Shown: in pieces, positions 31,220 to 38,210 of the stretch | Layout: every line of letters begins with the position of its first letter | Numbering within the stretch: the stretch's first letter is position 1 | Assembly: GCA_029066805.1 (NCBI GenBank) | Contig: JAIEFT010000050.1 | Span: 1-38,210, forward strand | Source: Clostridiales bacterium | Lineage (GTDB): Bacteria > Bacillota > Clostridia > Christensenellales > Pumilibacteraceae | Reading direction: 5' to 3' | DNA: 38,210 bases | Made by a program: the position numbers and the translations under genes | Notes under the pieces: generated by a model | Seen by the model: the letters and a program-made list of their open reading frames with translations, nothing else | Databases searched by the model: none | Told to the model about the DNA's origin: nothing

Positions 31220-33166
31220 ATGTCTGATTATAATGCAGGTAATATCAGAGTTTTGGAGGGATTGGACGCGGTTCGCCTCCGTCCCGGTATGTATATAGGA
31301 ACAACTGGAATAAAAGGATTACACCATATTTTGTGGGAGATCGTGGACAACGCTATCGACGAGGTGTCCAACGGTTTTGCCACGGGCATAGAAGTGACTA
31401 TTCACGCCGACGGCAGTGCGTCCGTATTGGACGACGGCAGAGGTATTCCCGTAGACATTCACCCGAAGCTGGGCGTGTCGGGCGTGGAGGTCGTATTCAC
31501 TCAGCTCCACGCGGGCGGCAAGTTCGACAACAGCAACTACGCACATTCGGGCGGACTTCACGGCGTGGGTGCGTCGGTCACAAACGCGCTTTCCGAATGG
31601 CTCAAGGTCGAAGTCTACAAGAACGGCACGACCTATCGCATGGAGTTCGAGTCTAAGGAAATAAACGGCGAGGTCAAGGGCGGCGTGCCCAAGTACAGCC
31701 TTATCGATACGGGCGAAAAGACGGACAAGCACGGCTCTTACGTGCGGTTCATGCCGGACAAGCGCATATTCGAGACTGTAGTATTTCAGTTCGATACGAT
31801 AGCGCGCAGACTTAAAGAGCTTGCATTCTTGAACAAAGGTTTAAAGGTAAAGCTCATTGACGAGCGCGTGCGCGTAGGCGAAGGCTACCGCTCGCTCGAG
31901 TACTGCTACGACGGCGGTATTGTCGACTTTGTCAAGTATATCAACGAGGCGCGCACCACGCTGTACGAAGAGCCGATCATGATAACGGGCGAAAAGGACG
32001 GCATAAGTATGTCGCTCGCTTTTCAGCACACCGACGCGTACACCGAAAACCTGTTCTCTTACGTAAACAACATTCCTACAACCGAGGGCGGCACGCACGA
32101 GACAGGATTTAAGGCGGCATACACCAAGGTAATGAACGATTTTGCGCGCAGAGTCGGCATGCTCAAGGACAAGGACGCAAACCTCTTGGGCGACGATTAC
32201 CGCGAAGGACTTACCGCCGTGCTCTCGGTGCAAATGACCAACGTTCAGTTCGAGGGTCAGACCAAAACAAAGCTGGGTAATCCCGCGGCGCGTATAGCGA
32301 TAGAGGGCATTGTTACGCAAGTGCTGGGCGAATACTTCACTGACCCCAAGCATGCCGCGGTCGGCGAGACTATCCTTAAAAAGGGCATGCTCGCCGCAAA
32401 GGTGCGCGAGGCGGCGCGTAAGGAAAAGGAAATCACGCGCGCCAAAAACGCTATAGACAACTTCAACCTTGTGGGCAAGCTCACGCCTTGCACGGGCAGA
32501 AAACCCGAAAACAACGAGCTGTTCATAGTCGAGGGCGACAGTGCAGGCGGTACGTGTAAACAGGCGAGAGCTCGGTCGTATCAGGCAATACTTCCGCTGC
32601 GCGGCAAGCCGCTCAACGCCGAAAAAAAGCGCATAGACCAAGTTCTTGCCAACGAGGAAATAAGAACATTAATATCCGCGCTCGGCTCGGGCATCGGCGA
32701 GGACTACAACGCCGACAACCTCAACTATCACAAGGTCATTATTTTGTCAGACGCGGACGTAGACGGATATCATATTCGCGCGATACTGCTCACGTTCTTC
32801 TTCCGCTACATGAAAGACCTGATCAACGAGGGACACGTGTATATAGGCTTACCGCCGCTTTACAAGATAGAAAAGGGCAATCAGGTGGAATACGCTTACG
32901 ACGATAACGCGCTTGCCGCCGCCAAGGCGCGCATGGGCAAGAACGCGCAGGTTCAGCGTTACAAGGGCTTGGGCGAAATGAACGCCGATCAGCTTTGGGA
33001 GACCACCATGGATCCCAAAAACCGCGCGCTCATGCAAGTTACCATAGAAGACGCCGCCGAAGCCGAAAAATTAGTGTCCGTGCTTATGGGCGACGCTGTA
33101 GAGCTGCGCCGCGAGTACATTATAGAGCACGCCGACTTTAACAAAGTAGACAACTTCAACAGATAG
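31220..33166 (+). CDS. gyrB: Type II DNA topoisomerase subunit B (GyrB/ParE)
   Basis: A 648-residue ATPase subunit. The GHKL ATPase motifs are present: EIVDNAIDE, DDGRGIPVD, GGLHGVGASV. The transducer region follows, then the Toprim domain with EGDSAGG and the metal-binding SDADVDG, and the C-terminal RYKGLGEMNADQLWETTMDP. Length fits the Gram-positive GyrB/ParE without the large enterobacterial insert. The Toprim segment ALGSGIGEDYN is more GyrB-like, but the partner A subunit lacks a GyrA box, so the pair may act as topoisomerase IV. EGDSAGG is followed by TCKQARAR in place of the usual SAKQGRDR. GGAGG precedes the ATG. Confidence 0.9.
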   Translation: MSDYNAGNIRVLEGLDAVRLRPGMYIGTTGIKGLHHILWEIVDNAIDEVSNGFATGIEVTIHADGSASVLDDGRGIPVDIHPKLGVSGVEVVFTQLHAGGKFDNSNYAHSGGLHGVGASVTNALSEWLKVEVYKNGTTYRMEFESKEINGEVKGGVPKYSLIDTGEKTDKHGSYVRFMPDKRIFETVVFQFDTIARRLKELAFLNKGLKVKLIDERVRVGEGYRSLEYCYDGGIVDFVKYINEARTTLYEEPIMITGEKDGISMSLAFQHTDAYTENLFSYVNNIPTTEGGTHETGFKAAYTKVMNDFARRVGMLKDKDANLLGDDYREGLTAVLSVQMTNVQFEGQTKTKLGNPAARIAIEGIVTQVLGEYFTDPKHAAVGETILKKGMLAAKVREAARKEKEITRAKNAIDNFNLVGKLTPCTGRKPENNELFIVEGDSAGGTCKQARARSYQAILPLRGKPLNAEKKRIDQVLANEEIRTLISALGSGIGEDYNADNLNYHKVIILSDADVDGYHIRAILLTFFFRYMKDLINEGHVYIGLPPLYKIEKGNQVEYAYDDNALAAAKARMGKNAQVQRYKGLGEMNADQLWETTMDPKNRALMQVTIEDAAEAEKLVSVLMGDAVELRREYIIEHADFNKVDNFNR

Positions 33167-33195
33167 AAGAATTCACAATTGAGAATTAAGAATTT
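33167..33195. repeat. 14-mer repeat between the topoisomerase genes
   Basis: GAATTCACAATTGAGAATTA and a further AAGAATT, degraded 14-mer units in the 65-bp gap. Confidence 0.5.
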
Positions 33196-33231
33196 CGTAC
33201 TGCGCTTACGCGCTCTTATGAGAGGATAGTA

Positions 33232-35691
33232 ATGGCACAAGATAACGAACAAGAAAAACCTATCGGCAAGCTGATAGTCCAAACAATGGAAGACGTAATG
33301 CGCGACTCCATGATTCCATATTCGGAATCGGTCATTCTGGACCGCGCATTGCCGCGCGTGGAGGACGGACTCAAGCCCGTTCAGCGCCGCATACTTTATA
33401 CAATGCATCAGCTCGGCATCACGCCCGACAAGCCGTACCGCAAGAGCGCGCGTATCGTCGGCGACTGCTTGGGTAAGCTTCACCCGCACGGCGACTCGTC
33501 CATTTATCAAGCGATGGTGCGCATGGCGCAGCCGTTCAATATGGGCGCAACGCTTGTAGACGGACACGGCAACTTCGGCTCGGTGGACGGCGACGGCGCG
33601 GCGGCTATGCGTTATACGGAGGCAAGGCTTACTCCGCTCGCTTTGGAGCTGCTTCGTGACATTGACAAAAACACAGTCAAGTGGAGCTGGAACTTTGACG
33701 ACACGCTCATGGAACCCGACATTTTGCCGGGGCGTTTTCCCAATCTTTTGGTTAACGGCGCGACGGGCATAGCGGTAGGATTAGCCACCAACATTCCGCC
33801 GCACAACCTTATGGAAGCCATAGACGGTGTTATAGCGTACATCGACAGTCCGCGCATATCGCTCAAGGACATGATGAAGATCATCAAAGGTCCTGACTTC
33901 CCGACGGGCGGCGTAGTTATTCCCACCGAGCTCGCTCAGGCGTACGAGACGGGTAAGGGCAAGGTCGCTATCCGCGCCAAGGTGCATATCGAAAACGACA
34001 ACGACAAAAAGATAATAGTAATAGACGAAATTCCTTACGGCGTGAACAAGGCGCAACTACTCGAAAGCATAATCAAGGTGCGCGAGGATAAAAAGGGCGT
34101 GTTGTCTAACATAACCGACGTAGTGGACGAATCCGACCGCGTGGGCATGCGCGCCGTTGTAAAGATCAAGCGCGACAGCAATCCCAAGGACATCATAAAC
34201 GCGCTGTTCAAGTACACCAATCTTGCAATCAACTTTTCGTTCAACATGGTCGCGATAGCGGACGGCAAGCCGCAGCTCATGGGGCTTTTGGATATTATCG
34301 CGTACTATGTAAACTACCAGCGCGAAGTCGTATTGCGCAGAACAAAGTACGAACTGGACGCCGCCAAAAAGCGCGAGCATATTTTGGAAGGTCTGGTCAT
34401 AGCCGTTCGCAACATCGACGAGGTAATCAAAATCATCAAGGCGAGCGCCAATACTACCGCGGCAAAAGAGGCGCTGCGCAAGCGGTTTGAGCTGTCCGAA
34501 ATTCAGGCGCAAGCTATACTCGACATGCGGCTTGCCAGGCTCACTCACCTCGAGATATTCAAGCTCGAAAAAGAGCTTGCGGACGTCAGGAGCGAAATAG
34601 CCCGGCTTGAGGCGATTATCGCGTCCAAAAAACTGCAAATGGAGCTTGTAAAGAGCGAGCTGCTCACAATACGCAAGCAGTACAAGGAGAATCGCAAATC
34701 TCAGCTTGTTCCCGACGTGGAACACTACGTTATTCCCAGCGACGACGAAAAGCCGACGTTTGAATACGTGATTGCCGCCAACGCCAATCATCAGCTCAAA
34801 AAGATGCTTGTCAAAAACTTTACTATGGCGACAAAGGACTTTACGGACAACTCCACGCTCAACGAGATCTGCAATTGCTTGGTGCGTGCCAAGTCCACCG
34901 ATCGGGTGTTCTGCTTTACCAACCTCGGCAACTGCTACAAGATAGACGTAGAGGCTATTCCGGACGGCAAGTGGCGGGAGAAGGGCGTCGAGCTCAACAA
35001 GATAGTCGCCGAAGCGGTGGAAGGCGAGTATCCGCTGTATATGCGGCTCGTCGAGGAAAAACTGCCCAAGGGCAACCTGCTGTTCTATTCAAAGGGCGGA
35101 CTTGTAAAGAAGTCGCCTTGGAGCGAGTACGGCGTTGTAAAATCGGCGTTCCAAGCTTCAAAGCTGCGCGACGGCGATACGCTCATCGGCATAGAAGACG
35201 AGGTGGAAGGCAACTCGCTCATGATAATCACCAAAAACGGCATGTGCCTTAATGCCGACATGTCGGACGTGCCCAGCCAAAACCGCATTGCGATCGGCGT
35301 AAGATGCATGATGCTCGCCGACGGCGACGAGTGCATACTAATTCGTCAGGTCAACGGCGACGGAGAAATCGCGCTGTGTACAGACCGCGGCTTTGCCAAA
35401 CGTTTGCTTGTCAGCCAGATAGACGTTATGGGCAGATACCGCAAGGGAATCAAAATTATCGACTTCGGCAAGGGCAAGGCGGACAACGGCAGTTATATCG
35501 CTTACGCAGCGTGCGTGACAGTGCCGTATAAAGTGGTGTTCAACGTGGACGACGAGTACTTGACCGCATATTCGACCGAAAACTTCTCGATCGAAAACCG
35601 CACCCACGCGGGCAAGCCTTTGCTCAAGGGAAGGCACACGATCTCCGCGGGCTATGCGTACAACGACAAGCTCACATACAATGGTATATAA
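33232..35691 (+). CDS. Type II DNA topoisomerase subunit A (GyrA/ParC-like)
   Basis: An 819-residue breakage-reunion subunit. It has the winged-helix CAP region with [19 protein letters not shown] (residues 84-102), catalytic Tyr128 in [10 protein letters not shown], tower and coiled-coil regions, and a C-terminal beta-pinwheel from about residue 510. The GyrA box (QRRGGKG), needed for DNA wrapping by gyrase, is absent; its place is taken by the NFTMATKDF region. This favours a topoisomerase IV or second-gyrase role. The residue matching quinolone-contact Asp87 of E. coli GyrA is Gln93, while Ser83 is kept as Ser89. GAGAGGA precedes the start. It is in an operon with the B subunit. Confidence 0.9.
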   Translation: MAQDNEQEKPIGKLIVQTMEDVMRDSMIPYSESVILDRALPRVEDGLKPVQRRILYTMHQLGITPDKPYRKSARIVGDCLGKLHPHGDSSIYQAMVRMAQPFNMGATLVDGHGNFGSVDGDGAAAMRYTEARLTPLALELLRDIDKNTVKWSWNFDDTLMEPDILPGRFPNLLVNGATGIAVGLATNIPPHNLMEAIDGVIAYIDSPRISLKDMMKIIKGPDFPTGGVVIPTELAQAYETGKGKVAIRAKVHIENDNDKKIIVIDEIPYGVNKAQLLESIIKVREDKKGVLSNITDVVDESDRVGMRAVVKIKRDSNPKDIINALFKYTNLAINFSFNMVAIADGKPQLMGLLDIIAYYVNYQREVVLRRTKYELDAAKKREHILEGLVIAVRNIDEVIKIIKASANTTAAKEALRKRFELSEIQAQAILDMRLARLTHLEIFKLEKELADVRSEIARLEAIIASKKLQMELVKSELLTIRKQYKENRKSQLVPDVEHYVIPSDDEKPTFEYVIAANANHQLKKMLVKNFTMATKDFTDNSTLNEICNCLVRAKSTDRVFCFTNLGNCYKIDVEAIPDGKWREKGVELNKIVAEAVEGEYPLYMRLVEEKLPKGNLLFYSKGGLVKKSPWSEYGVVKSAFQASKLRDGDTLIGIEDEVEGNSLMIITKNGMCLNADMSDVPSQNRIAIGVRCMMLADGDECILIRQVNGDGEIALCTDRGFAKRLLVSQIDVMGRYRKGIKIIDFGKGKADNGSYIAYAACVTVPYKVVFNVDDEYLTAYSTENFSIENRTHAGKPLLKGRHTISAGYAYNDKLTYNGI

Positions 35692-35742
35692 CAAAAAAAA
35701 TCCACCGTGAAGGGCGGTGCGATAGGGATTATTTAGTTCCTA

Positions 35743-37594
<1,852 letters not shown>

Positions 37595-37660
37595 TTAGTC
37601 CCTTGTGGACGTCGAGCTATCCGTTTATTTTTCCTCGCTACCATCCATAAGGAAGAATAG

Positions 37661-37927
37661 TTACTTTTTCTCCGATACAAAGAAATCGTCGTAGCCATCA
37701 ATAGTCTTGGCAAGAGTAGTATCCGTTTCAGCAGCTTCATCAATCAAAGCCTTAAAGCCCGCTTCGATGAGTTGCACTTTTGTGAAACCGTACTTTGCCA
37801 AGAACTCGTTTATTTCCTCGGCATACTTTCGCGGTACGCTCGTACCCCAAATCATATACTTCGCTTTTCGTTCTTCCTTATGCTTTTCTTCATAACGCTT
37901 GTCTTTAATAGACCTATCTGTTGCCAT
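37661..37927 (-). CDS. Ribbon-helix-helix-like regulator of the element
   Basis: An 88-residue protein. A basic, helical N-terminus (KDKRYEEKHKEERKAK) is followed by a short strand and two helices, IWGTSVPRKYAEEINEFLAK and FTKVQLIEAGFKALIDEA. This matches the strand-helix-helix order of Arc/MetJ-type DNA-binding proteins. Its promoter carries overlapping palindromes just after the -10 box, as expected for autoregulation. GGAGG lies 11 bases before the ATG. It may also regulate the recombinase downstream. Other small basic element proteins, such as excision factors, are the alternative. Confidence 0.6.
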   Translation of the reverse strand: MATDRSIKDKRYEEKHKEERKAKYMIWGTSVPRKYAEEINEFLAKYGFTKVQLIEAGFKALIDEAAETDTTLAKTIDGYDDFFVSEKK

Positions 37928-37960
37928 AGCTGCTCTTTCCTCCGTAGGGTAAATATCTAA

Positions 37961-37983
37961 TCGTATATATACGACTGTATATA
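37961..37983. promoter_or_regulatory. Palindromic operator of the ribbon-helix-helix gene
   Basis: The perfect palindrome TCGTATATATACGA (37961-37974) overlaps the inverted repeat TATATAC-GACT-GTATATA (37966-37983), directly downstream of the -10 box of the minus-strand promoter. Confidence 0.7.
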
Positions 37984-38011
37984 TTTTACTCTACTAAGAG
38001 TTGTTTGTCAA
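37983..38011 (-). promoter_or_regulatory. Promoter of the element regulator
   Basis: On the minus strand TTGACA (38011-38006), 17-nt spacer, TAAAAT (37988-37983). Confidence 0.85.
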
Positions 38012-38015
38012 GAGT

Positions 38016-38041
38016 TTATCCGCTCATAGTTGCACCTCCTT
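38016..38041 (-). other. Perfect ribosome site with a three-codon minigene
   Basis: On the minus strand AAGGAGG (38041-38035), seven bases, then ATG AGC GGA TAA. It lies just before the -35 box of the regulator promoter. It may be a truncated gene start or a leader minigene. Confidence 0.45.
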
Positions 38042-38058
38042 AAAATATCTCTCTACTT

Positions 38059-38160
38059 AACCAAGCACACTTATCTTGAAAAGTACACGTTCTAAGTAGA
38101 AATTTCTTGAAAGAATTTTTATACCCCTCTATATAACCAAGGACACTTATCTCAAAAAGT
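38059..38160. repeat. Pair of 26-bp direct repeats
   Basis: AACCAAGCACACTTATCT (38059 onward) and AACCAAGGACACTTATCT (38135 onward), each continuing to AAAAGT. The starts are 76 bp apart. They are possible binding sites or iterons of the element. Confidence 0.65.
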
Positions 38161-38176
38161 TCGGGGGGGGGCGAAC
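38159..38176. repeat. Poly-G tract in a short palindrome
   Basis: Nine G residues (38163-38171) flanked by GTTC(G) and CGAAC. Such tracts can slip in replication or be miscounted in sequencing. Confidence 0.6.
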
Positions 38177-38210
38177 ATATTAGTAACTAAACTTTGCAAA
38201 TGACACATGA

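Overview
The window looks like a chromosomal segment of an anaerobic Gram-positive bacterium of the class Clostridia. This is inferred from near-consensus TTGACA-17-TATAAT promoters, strong GGAGG ribosome sites, a single-chain clostridial-type PurL, a clostridial-type MurG and a large serine recombinase of the TnpX kind. Base composition is moderately GC-rich at third codon positions, except in the last 2.5 kb, which is visibly more AT-rich and looks acquired. No rRNA, tRNA or CRISPR array was seen.

Layout. 1-2895: end of a phage-derived module (partial beta-propeller-like protein, small protein, BhlA-like holin, coiled-coil protein, phi LC3-like holin) closed by a terminator. 3015-8682: a signalling block with a hybrid histidine kinase (two receiver domains), a REC-HD-GYP-GGDEF cyclic-di-GMP protein and a free HPt protein. 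Together these could form one complete phosphorelay. 8718-9629: a small coiled-coil protein and MscL. 9779-12322 (minus): a PP2C phosphatase and a zinc-ribbon Ser/Thr kinase in one operon. 12341-13245: a 14-bp tandem repeat array abutting a perfect promoter and a lipoprotein. 13469-14438 (minus): an unrecognised 246-residue protein behind a roughly 200-nt structured leader. 14514-25259: purine operon purE-C-M-N-(100 aa orf)-H-D-L, without purF. 25260-28661: an XRE repressor relic, a small Cys-rich protein, a leaderless membrane protein and two unknown proteins. 28670-35691: murG (minus), an alpha/beta hydrolase, trmL and a type II topoisomerase B/A pair. 35721-38210: one end of a mobile element, with a large serine recombinase, a small coupled orf and a ribbon-helix-helix regulator with palindromic operators.

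Intergenic space is crowded with at least three families of interspersed repeats. One is a 14-mer built on GAATTAAGAATGCA. The second carries the signature GTCATTCCGAGC..GAATCTCATCC, often as inverted pairs. The third has GAATAGATAAGAG ends and a GC-rich central hairpin. They sit in six of the seven junctions of the purine operon and even inside the phage module.

The most promising undescribed item is the leader RNA at 14210-14405. Its promoter starts transcription at the foot of an 18-bp stem closing a multi-helix domain. A 7-nt segment after that domain can pair either with the domain or with an intrinsic terminator whose U-tract runs directly into the start codon. It matches no regulatory RNA class I recognise.
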